A DNA stretch of 64,000 bases, taken from Cereibacter ovatus (lineage in GTDB: Bacteria > Pseudomonadota > Alphaproteobacteria > Rhodobacterales > Rhodobacteraceae). Made by a program: the position numbers and the translations under genes. Location: contig NZ_OAOQ01000005.1 of assembly GCF_900207575.1 (NCBI RefSeq), positions 1 through 64,000 on the forward strand. Direction: 5' to 3'. Shown here piece by piece: positions 39,337-46,887 of the stretch. The notes below the pieces were generated by a model. That model was not told the origin of the DNA, did no database searches, and saw only the letters and a program-made list of their open reading frames with translations. The first letter of the stretch is position 1. Every line of letters starts with the position of its first letter.

Positions 39337-40713
39337 ATGGACCAGTCCAACCGTTACGCCCGGCTTGACCTTCGCGAAGCCGATCTGATCGCAGGCGGCC
39401 GTCATGTGCTGTGTGCTTATGTGATGAAGCCGAAGGCCGGCTATGGCTATCTCGAGACGGCGGCCCATTTCGCCGCCGAAAGCTCGACCGGGACCAACGT
39501 CGAGGTCTCGACCACCGACGACTTCACCCGTGGCGTCGATGCGCTGGTCTATGAGATCGACGAGGCGCGCGAGCTGATGAAGATCGCCTATCCGGTCGAG
39601 CTGTTCGACCGCAACATCATCGACGGCCGGGCGATGCTGTGTTCGTTCCTGACGCTGACGATCGGCAATAATCAGGGCATGGGCGACGTCGAATATGCCA
39701 AGATGCACGATTTCTACGTGCCGCCCTGCTATCTGCGGCTGTTCGATGGCCCGTCGATGAACATTGCCGACATGTGGCGGGTGCTGGGCCGCGACGTGCG
39801 CGATGGCGGCATGGTGGTGGGCACCATCATCAAGCCCAAGCTCGGCCTGCGCCCGAAGCCCTTTGCCGATGCCTGCTATGAATTCTGGCTGGGCGGCGAC
39901 TTCATCAAGAACGACGAGCCGCAGGGCAACCAGACCTTCGCGCCGCTGAAAGAGACGATCCGTCTGGTGGCCGATGCCATGAAGCGCGCGCAGGACGAGA
40001 CCGGCGAGGCCAAGCTGTTCTCGGCCAACATCACCGCCGACGACCATTACGAGATGGTGGCGCGCGGCGAATACATCCTGGAAACCTTTGGCGAGAACGC
40101 CGACCATGTGGCTTTCCTGGTCGACGGCTATGTGACGGGTCCGGCGGCGATCACCACCGCGCGGCGCAGCTTCCCGCGGCAGTTCCTGCACTATCACCGT
40201 GCGGGCCATGGGGCCGTGACCTCGCCGCAGTCGATGCGTGGCTATACCGCTTTCGTGCTGTCGAAGATGTCGCGCCTGCAAGGGGCCAGCGGCATCCACA
40301 CCGGCACCATGGGCTACGGCAAGATGGAAGGCGAGGCCGCCGACAAGATCATGGCCTTCATGCTGACCGATGACGCCGCGCAGGGGCCGTTCTACCATCA
40401 GGACTGGCTGGGAATGAAGGCCACGACGCCGATCATCTCGGGCGGGATGAACGCGCTGCGTCTGCCGGGGTTCTTCGACAACCTTGGTCATTCGAACGTG
40501 ATCCAGACCTCGGGCGGTGGCGCCTTCGGCCACCTCGACGGCGGCACGGCTGGCGCCAAGTCGCTGCGTCAGGCGCATGATGCGTGGAAGTCGGGCGTGG
40601 ATCTGGTCACCTATGCCAAAGGCCACCGCGAACTGGCCCGCGCCTTCGAAAGCTTCCCGAACGACGCCGACAAGTTCTACCCCGGCTGGCGCGAGGCGCT
40701 GGGGCGCGGCTGA
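39337..40713 (+). CDS. cbbM: ribulose-1,5-bisphosphate carboxylase/oxygenase, form II (CbbM)
   Basis: CbbM fixes CO2 onto ribulose-1,5-bisphosphate. At 458 residues, with no small-subunit gene beside it, it is the form II enzyme. Lys191, in [14 protein letters not shown], is the carbamylated Lys with the Asp and Glu metal ligands; its number equals that of the Rhodospirillum rubrum enzyme. Loop 6 Lys329 lies in [23 protein letters not shown] binds phosphate. Form II enzymes work at high CO2 and low O2, fitting the anaerobic-respiration genes nearby. GAAAGGACAG precedes the ATG. No cbbQ/cbbO activase genes follow. Confidence 0.97.
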   Translation: MDQSNRYARLDLREADLIAGGRHVLCAYVMKPKAGYGYLETAAHFAAESSTGTNVEVSTTDDFTRGVDALVYEIDEARELMKIAYPVELFDRNIIDGRAMLCSFLTLTIGNNQGMGDVEYAKMHDFYVPPCYLRLFDGPSMNIADMWRVLGRDVRDGGMVVGTIIKPKLGLRPKPFADACYEFWLGGDFIKNDEPQGNQTFAPLKETIRLVADAMKRAQDETGEAKLFSANITADDHYEMVARGEYILETFGENADHVAFLVDGYVTGPAAITTARRSFPRQFLHYHRAGHGAVTSPQSMRGYTAFVLSKMSRLQGASGIHTGTMGYGKMEGEAADKIMAFMLTDDAAQGPFYHQDWLGMKATTPIISGGMNALRLPGFFDNLGHSNVIQTSGGGAFGHLDGGTAGAKSLRQAHDAWKSGVDLVTYAKGHRELARAFESFPNDADKFYPGWREALGRG

Positions 40714-40723
40714 TCAATCGCAC

Positions 40724-40761
40724 GAAGAACGCCCCCGGCCCGTCAGCCGGGGGCGTTCTTC
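40724..40761 (+). terminator. terminator after cbbM
   Basis: A perfect 16-base-pair stem (GAAGAACGCCCCCGGC with GCCGGGGGCGTTCTTC) and a six-base loop lie 10 bases past the cbbM stop. The 3' arm ends in TTCTTC rather than a long T-run, but its strength makes it the likely end of the cbb transcript. It could act for the converging GNAT gene too. Confidence 0.85.
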
Positions 40762-40822
40762 GGCGGTAGGTTCCGGCCTCGGGTCTGTTGCCTTTGCTGC
40801 AAGCCACAGCCCGGCCGAAAGA

Positions 40823-41311
40823 TCAGAGCCCTCTGGTCATGAACAGGCTGTTCGGGTCATCGCGATAGTCCGCAAACGGGGGGCAGGGGACAAAGCCCGC
40901 GGCGGCGTAAAGCGCGCGGGCGGCGGCGAAGGCGGGCTCGACGCCGGTTTCAAGGCTGAGCCGCACAAATCCGGCCGCGCGGGCCTCGGCCATCAGATGG
41001 TCAAGCATCCGGCGGGCCAGCCCTTTGCCTCGGGCTTCCGACAGGATGTGCATCGACTTGATCTCGGCATGGGTCGGGTCGATGGCCTTGATCGCGCCCA
41101 TCCCCAGCACGCTCTGGCCTTGCCGCAGGCTGAAGAACGCCACGCCGGGCACTGCAAGCTCTGCCGGATCAAGGGCATGAACGCTTTCCGGTGGCGAGCT
41201 TTCCCACATCAGCGTCAGGTGCCGCTGGAATACTGGCCGCAGTTCGGGGGCAAGCGGGTCGTCTCGCCGGATGACCGGGCTGTCTTGTGGGATGGTGGCG
41301 ATGTTGGCCAT
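40823..41311 (-). CDS. GNAT-family N-acetyltransferase
   Basis: This 162-residue cytoplasmic protein has the GNAT fold. It shows GMGAIKAIDPTHAEIKSMHIL (beta-4), the acetyl-CoA loop EARGKGLARRMLDHLM matching Q/RxxGxG/A, and LSLETGVEPAFAAARALYAAAGF. Members acetylate small amines, antibiotics or proteins; the substrate is unknown. The frame is open to 41518, but the ATG at 41311, preceded by GGGGGAAAAC, gives the family start. It converges on the cbb operon. Confidence 0.85.
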   Translation of the reverse strand: MANIATIPQDSPVIRRDDPLAPELRPVFQRHLTLMWESSPPESVHALDPAELAVPGVAFFSLRQGQSVLGMGAIKAIDPTHAEIKSMHILSEARGKGLARRMLDHLMAEARAAGFVRLSLETGVEPAFAAARALYAAAGFVPCPPFADYRDDPNSLFMTRGL

Positions 41312-41461
41312 GGCAAAGTTTTCCCCCTTCTCGACAGGCTCGGACCTTGCCGGGCGCGTTCCCATGTTAGGCGGCGCCTTGCATGAAGGCCACGGGGGAT
41401 TTCGGGGCCAGCGCCGAATGCCCCCCCCGCGGTGCCAGCGCCTGCCCGATAGGCGATGTGC

Positions 41462-41475
41462 TTGTCGTGGCGCAA
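41462..41475 (+). promoter_or_regulatory. NnrR/FNR-like box before norE
   Basis: TTGTC-GTGG-CGCAA resembles the NnrR form of the FNR-family dyad (TTGCG-N4-CGCAA) used by denitrification genes of Rhodobacter relatives. Its centre is about 42 bases before the norE start, the same spacing as the box before nos. Confidence 0.55.
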
Positions 41476-41510
41476 CGTCTGGCCGGCAGAGTCCGCGCAA
41501 GACTGCGGCC

Positions 41511-42062
41511 ATGCACACGTCGTCACCCCCCGCGCCCGTGCCTCCGGGCGATCTGCTGATGTGGATCCTGATTTTGTCGGAACTGCTGGTGTTCGGCGCG
41601 GGTCTTGCCGCCTTCCTTGCCGTTCGTCTCGGTGATCCCGAAGGGTTCGCCGCGGCGCAGGCGCAGCTTCACCGCGGGCTTGCGGGGGTCAATACGCTTG
41701 TTCTGGTTACCTCGGGGGCCTGTGCGGCACTGGCGACACGGGCGGCGGCATTGTCACGAAAACCCGTGGCGCGACTTTGGCTGCTGGCGGCGGGGGCGTT
41801 GGGGGCGGTCTTTCTGGGCATCAAGGCCACCGAGTTCCGCGACCTTGCTGCTTTGGGCTTTTCCACCGAGACGCATCCGTTCTTTACCTTTTACTACCTG
41901 TTGACCGGCTTTCATGCGGCGCATGTTGCGGCGGGTCTGCCGCTGTTCCTGATTGTCAGCTGGCGTTGCTGGCCGGCCGGCGTCGAAATGGCGGCTGCGT
42001 TCTGGCATATGGTGGATCTGGTCTGGGTGCTGATCCTGCCCGTCATCTATCTTCTGAGGTAG
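41511..42062 (+). CDS. norE: NorE-like cytochrome c oxidase subunit III family protein
   Basis: This 183-residue membrane protein belongs to the haem-copper oxidase subunit III family. It has five predicted helices, for example LLMWILILSELLVFGAGLAAFLA (piece LILSELLVFGAGLA), KATEFRDL with its Glu, and YYLLTGFHAAHVAAGL with the conserved His. The short form without the first two helices of CoxC is the NorE type, an accessory to nitric oxide reductase. An NnrR-like box precedes it and norF follows by two bases. norCBQD are not in the window. The frame is open upstream to 41271, but the ATG at 41511 fits the family. Confidence 0.8.
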   Translation: MHTSSPPAPVPPGDLLMWILILSELLVFGAGLAAFLAVRLGDPEGFAAAQAQLHRGLAGVNTLVLVTSGACAALATRAAALSRKPVARLWLLAAGALGAVFLGIKATEFRDLAALGFSTETHPFFTFYYLLTGFHAAHVAAGLPLFLIVSWRCWPAGVEMAAAFWHMVDLVWVLILPVIYLLR

Positions 42063-42064
42063 AC

Positions 42065-42334
42065 ATGGGCGGTCGCGCGATCCTGAAGACATGGCTGGCG
42101 CTTCTGGTGCTGTCGGCGCTGTCGACGCTTTACGCCGAGCGTCCGCCGCAGGGCGACGCGCTGGCTGTGGGGGCGGCCGGGTTGCTTTTGGTGACGTTGG
42201 CGAAGGCGCGGGCGATCCTGTCGGTCTATCTGGGGCTTGCGGTGGCGCCCGCATGGCAGCAGGGCGCGACGCTGGTGCTTCTGGCCTATCTGGCGCTGCT
42301 GGGGGCGCTGTATCTGGCGCCGGTTCTGGCGTGA
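42065..42334 (+). CDS. norF: NorF-like small membrane protein
   Basis: This 89-residue protein has three hydrophobic helices (WLALLVLSALSTLYA, VGAAGLLLVTLAKARAIL, LVLLAYLALLGALYLAP) and the KARAIL segment of the prokaryotic cytochrome oxidase subunit IV/NorF family. It starts two bases after the norE stop. NorF has been linked to full NO reductase activity, but its exact job is unknown. Confidence 0.78.
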   Translation: MGGRAILKTWLALLVLSALSTLYAERPPQGDALAVGAAGLLLVTLAKARAILSVYLGLAVAPAWQQGATLVLLAYLALLGALYLAPVLA

Positions 42335-42617
42335 CCGGGCCGGGTGGCCGGCGCGGCCGCGCCTTGCCCTTTGGCAATCCGGAAACCGATCCTGCGCCCG
42401 CAGATGCGCGTCGTGCCGCTGAAGGTCAAAGAGATCCGGCCGTGGTCGGTCTGTCCCGTGCCGGGCGCCTTGAAGATCGCATCCCACCCGGCGGGCAAAG
42501 CCTGCAATGGGCCGTTGCCTCAGTTTCGGGGTTGCGGGCGATGGCCGCAACTCGTCATCCGGAACTTCAAGATAGCCTTGCCCAACAAAACCGTGTCGTT
42601 TAAACAGACGACGCGTC

Positions 42618-42692
42618 GCCCTCTTAGCTCAGTCCGGCCAGAGCAACCGCCTTGTAAGCGGTAGGTCGTCCGTTCGAATCGGACAGGGGGCA
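42618..42692 (+). tRNA. tRNA-Thr (anticodon TGT)
   Basis: A 75-base cloverleaf can be drawn: acceptor GCCCTCT with AGGGGGC, D-stem GCTC/GAGC, anticodon stem ACCGC/GCGGT with loop CTTGTAA (anticodon TGT), and T-arm GTCCG TTCGAAT CGGAC. The 3' CCA is not encoded, unlike the tRNA-Gly in this window. It reads ACA codons and wobble partners. Confidence 0.93.
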
Positions 42693-43199
42693 CGCGCTGG
42701 CCAATGGCTGGGCGGCATGAAATCCGTGAAACTGGTCCCTTTATGGCATCGCGGTGCAGATCCGGTGCGGCCGGGGGGGGCGCATGTCGGGCTTGTAAGC
42801 CTCGGCGCAAGAAATGCTGTTGCGCAGGTGATCTGCCCCGTGATTTTCCCGCGCTTGCGATAAGGCTTGGGCGTGGTGAGGGGGCGATGGTCTTCGCTTC
42901 CGTCCCTGTCCCTGCCTAGCCGCGCCGTCGCAAGGATCTTGCCCGAGGGCGGCTGGACGCTGGTGGGGCAGGTGGCCGGATCATGGGGCGCGCGCATTGT
43001 CGGCGGCATCGGCCATGCGGTTCGCGATCGTGCCATTCGCAGGCTTGACCATGATGCGCGGGCAATGCGGCGACAAGACCCCGGGCATCGCGCGCCGGGC
43101 CGGTTTGACCATGATGTGCGGCAATGCCCCTGCCGTTGGCCGCTGCGCTTTCGCGCCATACCGAACGGAGACATTCACGATGTTGCGGCGTTCAAATGC
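42693..43199. other. intergenic region between tRNA-Thr and cspA
   Basis: I find no gene with family resemblance. The region is GC-rich and holds a pair of direct repeats near its 3' end (listed separately). Short frames on both strands are not convincing. Confidence 0.45.
43042..43128 (+). repeat. pair of 27-29-base direct repeats
   Basis: GGCTTGACCATGATGCGCG with GGCAATGC at 43042-43068, and GGTTTGACCATGATGTGCG with GCAATGC at 43102-43127, are nearly identical and 60 bases apart. They differ by two C/T changes and one G. The purpose is unknown; they lie downstream of cspA outside any recognised gene. Confidence 0.7.
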
Positions 43200-43226
43200 A
43201 AAAGGCCGGCACGAGGCCGGCCTTTT
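43200..43226 (-). terminator. intrinsic terminator of cspA
   Basis: AAAAGGCCGGC and GCCGGCCTTTT form a perfect 11-base-pair stem with a five-base loop, 18 bases after the cspA stop on the minus strand. Transcribed leftwards it ends in TTTT, which fits an intrinsic terminator. Confidence 0.88.
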
Positions 43227-43244
43227 CATCGTCTGTCGATAATC

Positions 43245-43451
43245 TCAGGCGAGCGCGAGGTTCGTCGCCGACTCACGACCGTTACGGTCGCGTTCCAGAT
43301 CGAACGTGACGGCCTGACCGTCGTTCAGCTGACGGATGCCGGCCCGCTCAAGCGCCGACACGTGGACGAAAACGTCCTTCGAGCCGCCTTGCGGAGCGAT
43401 GAAACCGAAGCCTTTGGTGGCGTTGAACCATTTCACGGTGCCGTTGGCCAT
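43245..43451 (-). CDS. cold-shock protein (CspA family)
   Basis: This 68-residue single cold-shock domain protein binds single-stranded RNA and DNA. It has the RNP1 motif KGFGFIAP and RNP2 DVFVHVSAL, starting MANGTVKWFNATKGFGF. Members act as RNA chaperones at low temperature or in stationary phase. The ATG at 43451 gives the family start, and a start at 43469 would add six residues. A long upstream stretch with no gene may be its 5' leader, as in other cold-shock genes. Confidence 0.95.
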   Translation of the reverse strand: MANGTVKWFNATKGFGFIAPQGGSKDVFVHVSALERAGIRQLNDGQAVTFDLERDRNGRESATNLALA

Positions 43452-43925
43452 CGTGATATTCCTTATCATGACTGCCGCTCACAGAATGCAGCGACTTGGC
43501 AAAGCTGAAGATCGAGAGCTGAGCCGTCAGGAACAGGTTCGAAAACAAGAGTTGCCTGACCCATATAGACCATCCCCGACCATTTTGGGAGACTTTCTCG
43601 CCGCTTATCGGAACAAATCGCGTTACGCCTTGAAACGGTTGCAAATTATTTCTCTTTGCGGCGATGCGATGGTGCGGGTTGTGGCAGATTCAGGGGCGAT
43701 CCGTGGCATCTTCGGGGCGCGCGGGGTCGCGGACGCACCCTTGCGATGCCTGATCGCGCCGTTTCCCGCCCGACGCCATGACAAGGCCGGCGTCGTGTCC
43801 CGCCTTCGGTCCGGGCAGACCTTACGGCCGGGGCCGATCCTGGTGGCCCGTCCGTGCAACCCTGGCTTGTCGGGTTGGCCTGCCGGCGGTATGGTCAAAA
43901 AGGCGCTTCAGGGTCGGTGAACCGG
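43452..43925. other. intergenic region, cspA leader and promoter
   Basis: There is no recognised gene. The first 150 bases beside cspA are AT-richer than average and probably hold the promoter and a long leader for cspA. The rest leads to the membrane-protein gene at 43926. No clear operator was seen. Confidence 0.45.
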
Positions 43926-44621
43926 ATGGACGCGGCGAAGATCGGCATCTTCTACCTTGGCCTGTTCTGCTTCGCGCTTGCGATCGTGGGCGAGTTTTCC
44001 CTGGGTCTTGTGCTGGGCGCCATGGGCAGCGCCAGCGCCAGCGCCGACGCAGCGCCGGGGCTTGGTATCCGGATGCTGGGGCTTCTTGACCTGGCACTGG
44101 CCTGGACGCTGCTGCTGATGGCGGTCGAGATGGTCCGGCCGATCGGACCGCTGGCGAAGATCCAGGGCTTTGTCACCCTCGTCCTGTCGTTCTTCGGGAT
44201 ACTGGGCGGGATCGCGCTGATCTTCACCACCCTTGCGCTGCTGATCCTGATGGTCTCGCTGCTGCTGGCGATTCCGTTCGGCACCATCGTCTACATGGCG
44301 ACATGGGCCGATTTCCCGGCGGGATATGCGCGCGGTGCGCTGGCGCTGCTGATGACATTCAAGCTGATCGGCACCGGCCTTCTGGTGGTGGCCAGCCCGG
44401 CGCTGATCCGCAACAAGGGGCTTCTGGTCTTGTTGGTGCTGTCCATCGGGCTGACCTTCCTGACCGGGCTGCTGATCGGTTTCGTTCCGGGGGTGGTGTC
44501 GGCGATTGCCGATGCGATCGCGGCGCTGATCTCGGCGATTGTCGGCACGGTGTGGATGCTGGTGCTGCTGATCGGTGCGCTTGGGTCGATCCTGCGCGCG
44601 ATCCGCAGCACTGCGACCTGA
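43926..44621 (+). CDS. multi-pass membrane protein of unknown function beside the injection-system cluster
   Basis: This 231-residue protein has about six hydrophobic helices and almost no long soluble part: IGIFYLGLFCFALAIVGEF, LGLLDLALAWTLLLMAVEMV, a long FVTLVLSFFGILGGIALIF segment, IGTGLLVVASPALI, a helix after NKGLL, and a C-terminal IGALGSIL. I do not recognise its family. It lies 107 bases before the first injection-system gene on the same strand. It could be a membrane partner of that machine, but the gap and its own likely start make this only a suggestion. The ATG at 43926 fits the first helix. Confidence 0.65.
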   Translation: MDAAKIGIFYLGLFCFALAIVGEFSLGLVLGAMGSASASADAAPGLGIRMLGLLDLALAWTLLLMAVEMVRPIGPLAKIQGFVTLVLSFFGILGGIALIFTTLALLILMVSLLLAIPFGTIVYMATWADFPAGYARGALALLMTFKLIGTGLLVVASPALIRNKGLLVLLVLSIGLTFLTGLLIGFVPGVVSAIADAIAALISAIVGTVWMLVLLIGALGSILRAIRSTAT

Positions 44622-44704
44622 TGAAGCATGTCCGGCAGGTCGCAAACGGCGCGTGCAACGCAGACGGGAATCGGTTAATCATAGGTTGAAGATGCACGCG
44701 TAAT

Positions 44705-44720
44705 CTCCGGATTTTCGGAG
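44705..44720 (+). promoter_or_regulatory. hairpin that may hide the ribosome site of the first CIS gene
   Basis: CTCCG (44705-44709) pairs with CGGAG (44716-44720) over a six-base loop. The CGGAG arm is also the Shine-Dalgarno sequence eight bases before the ATG at 44729. Folding would block translation of the first gene of the cluster. Confidence 0.45.
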
Positions 44721-44728
44721 TCGTTTCA

Positions 44729-45193
44729 ATGACGGTCGATGCGCTTATGAATTGGGTGGGGCGGCAGGCGGGAACCGTTCCGGTTCATCTGCGCACCATG
44801 GGCGACGAGCAGCCCGAAGGCGTCATTCTTTCGCTGCTGGCCGTCAATCCGCTTGCCTCGTTCGAGGCGAACGCCTTGCGACTTGAACTGACCTACCGCC
44901 TGACGGTGCGCCTGGCCGATCCGGTCGCCGCCCATGATCTGCTGTGCGCCATCGCCTTCGCGGCGATCGGGGCGCCGGATCTGCCCGCGCAGGATGGTGT
45001 GCGGGCGCGGGCCCTGGAACTGCTGACCCCGGCCGAGGCCCGCCTGCGCCACGGCCCACCCGCCGAGCCGTGCCTGCACCTTGTCGTCACCCTCGAGCGT
45101 GCGCGCGAGGGCGCCAAGGCGCTTCCCGTCAGGGAGCGTGTTCTTCACACCACCCAGACCGTGCCGCGCCGCGCCGCGGACGCAGAAAGATGA
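44729..45193 (+). CDS. possible tail cap/terminator (Pvc16/DUF4255-like) of a contractile injection system
   Basis: This 154-residue protein lies 27 bases before the sheath gene. Its centre, ELTYRLTVRLADPVAAHDLLCAIAFAAIG, shows pieces (YRLTVRLADP, DLLCAIAFA) resembling the beta-strand-helix core of DUF4255/Pvc16 proteins, which cap the tail tube and sheath. The end has LHLVVTLERAREG and LPVRERV, like the 'PLVRERV' end of that family. It is shorter than usual and the match is by eye. Its place at the head of the cluster fits. Alternative: an unrelated adaptor. Confidence 0.45.
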   Translation: MTVDALMNWVGRQAGTVPVHLRTMGDEQPEGVILSLLAVNPLASFEANALRLELTYRLTVRLADPVAAHDLLCAIAFAAIGAPDLPAQDGVRARALELLTPAEARLRHGPPAEPCLHLVVTLERAREGAKALPVRERVLHTTQTVPRRAADAER

Positions 45194-45220
45194 CCCCGAA
45201 GCCAAGGGAGGATCGCCGCG

Positions 45221-46417
45221 ATGCCCGAGTATCTGACACCAGGTGTCTATGTCGAAGAAGTGGCCATGGGCGCCCGCCCGATCGAGGCGGTGGGAACCTC
45301 GACCGCGGCGTTCCTTGGCCGTGCGCCTGACGCCACCGCCCGCGTGGGCGAGGCGGTGGCCGTCAACAACTGGCGCGATTTCCTGCGCCAGTTCGGCGGC
45401 GAGGCCCCGGTTTCGACCCCGCTTTCCCACGCGGTCGCGGGCTATTTCCTGAACGGCGGTCGCCGCGCCTGGGTGGTCAACACTGGGCCGGGCGACAAGT
45501 TCGACGACGGCCTGCGGGCGCTGGCCGCGGTGGATGAGATCGCCATCGTCGCAGCCCCCGGCCAGACCTCGCCCGCGGTTCAGGATCTGCTGCTGGGCCA
45601 TTGCGAATTGCTGGGGACGCGGTTCGCGATCCTTGACGGGCCGGCGGAAGCCGCGGATCTGTCGCTGCTGACGCGGGTGGCGACGCTTGCCGCCCCGGCC
45701 GCCCCTGCGGCGGCGGAAGGCGAGACGCCGAAAGAGGGCAAAGAGGCCAAGGGTCAGCGCGGACTGCGCCCGCGCGAAAGTGAGCGCGGTTATGGCGCGG
45801 TCTATTTCCCGCATCTGGTGGTGCGCGATCCGTTCGATCCGGCCCAGCTTGCGACCGTGGCGCCCTCGGGTCATATCGCGGGGATGTTTGCGCTGAACGA
45901 CAGCCAGCGCGGGGTGTTCAAGGCGCCGGCCAACATGGTGGTGCGCGGTGCGCTGGGTCTGTCGCAGCGGCTGACCGATGCCGAACAGGGCGTGCTGAAC
46001 CCGCGCGGCGTCAATGCGATCCGCATGTTCACCGGGCGCGGCATTGTGCTGTGGGGGGCGCGCACGCTGGCGCCGGCCGCCGGCGAATGGCGCTATGTGC
46101 CGGTGCGCCGGCTGTTCATCATGGTCGAGGAAAGCATCCGCCGCGGCACGCAATGGGTGGTGTTCGAACCCAATGACGAACGGCTGTGGAAAAGCATCCG
46201 GCGCGATGTTGGTGCCTTCCTCATGCTGTTGTGGCGCGACGGGGCGCTGCAAGGGGCAACGCCCGAGGAAGCGTTCTTCGTGAAATGCGACGCCGAGACC
46301 AACACCCCCGATGAGATCGCCGCCGGCCGTGTGGTGATCGAGGTCGGCCTTGCCCCCGTCCGCCCGGCCGAGTTCGTGATCTTCCGCATCGGCCAGACCA
46401 GCGCCGAAATGTCCTGA
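45221..46417 (+). CDS. contractile tail sheath protein
   Basis: This 398-residue sheath protein forms the contracting outer cylinder. It starts MPEYLTPGVYVEEVAMGARPIEAVGTST (piece TPGVYVEEV), the N-terminal strand shared by phage and Afp/Pvc sheaths. It has GYFLNGGRRAWVV, and the C-terminal core GVNAIRMFTGRGIVLWGART, YVPVRRLFIMVEESI, WVVFEPND and LFLMLLWRDGAL-like LLWRDGALQG. It is short and lacks inserted outer domains. Only one sheath gene is present, while Afp/Pvc clusters have two or three. GGGAGG precedes the ATG. Confidence 0.93.
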   Translation: MPEYLTPGVYVEEVAMGARPIEAVGTSTAAFLGRAPDATARVGEAVAVNNWRDFLRQFGGEAPVSTPLSHAVAGYFLNGGRRAWVVNTGPGDKFDDGLRALAAVDEIAIVAAPGQTSPAVQDLLLGHCELLGTRFAILDGPAEAADLSLLTRVATLAAPAAPAAAEGETPKEGKEAKGQRGLRPRESERGYGAVYFPHLVVRDPFDPAQLATVAPSGHIAGMFALNDSQRGVFKAPANMVVRGALGLSQRLTDAEQGVLNPRGVNAIRMFTGRGIVLWGARTLAPAAGEWRYVPVRRLFIMVEESIRRGTQWVVFEPNDERLWKSIRRDVGAFLMLLWRDGALQGATPEEAFFVKCDAETNTPDEIAAGRVVIEVGLAPVRPAEFVIFRIGQTSAEMS

Positions 46418-46437
46418 CGCCCTGGAAGGAGCACGCC

Positions 46438-46884
46438 ATGCCAGACACTCAGACCGCCCGTGCCGCAGACCCGATGCGCAACTTCCAGTTCCGGCTGGAA
46501 ATCCCGGGCGTGGCCCAGGGCCATTTCACCGAAGTCAGCGGGCTTGGCGTCCGCGTCCATCCGATCCGCTACCGCGAAGGCGGCATCGGTCAGATCGTGC
46601 GGACGATGCCGGGCCCGGTGGATTACTCCGAGGTCACGCTGCGTTATGGCCTGATCCGCGACCGCGAATTGTGGACCTGGATGCAATCGACGATCCAGGG
46701 CCGGATTGAACGGCGCAACATCTCGATCATGATGCTCGATACCGATGGCGCGACCGAGACGCTGCGCTGGAACCTGTTCAACGCCTGGCCCTGCGAATGG
46801 CAGGGGGCGCCGCTGGATGCGATGGGCCGCGATGTGGCGGTCGAGCTGTTGCGCATCTCGTTCGACCAGATGGAGCGGGCCTGA
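46438..46884 (+). CDS. tail tube protein (gp19/Pvc1 family)
   Basis: This 148-residue inner-tube protein forms hexameric rings inside the sheath. It has the family start DPMRNFQFRLEIPGV, GHFTEVSGLGV, the IRYREGG and WTWMQSTIQG segments, and a C-terminal ELLRISFDQMER. Afp/Pvc-type tubes have just this size. GAAGGAG precedes the ATG, 20 bases after the sheath stop. There is no second tube paralogue in the window. Confidence 0.92.
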   Translation: MPDTQTARAADPMRNFQFRLEIPGVAQGHFTEVSGLGVRVHPIRYREGGIGQIVRTMPGPVDYSEVTLRYGLIRDRELWTWMQSTIQGRIERRNISIMMLDTDGATETLRWNLFNAWPCEWQGAPLDAMGRDVAVELLRISFDQMERA

Positions 46885-46887
46885 CCG

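Noticed and set aside
37120-40626. An 1168-codon open frame on the minus strand
   Set aside because: It is antisense to cbbG, cbbA and cbbM, whose active sites are intact. Its composition (His, Arg, Asp rich) is typical of a shadow frame.
43042-43128. Direct repeats considered as a CRISPR array
   Set aside because: There are only two copies, with imperfect match and no cas gene in the window. No CRISPR array was seen anywhere.
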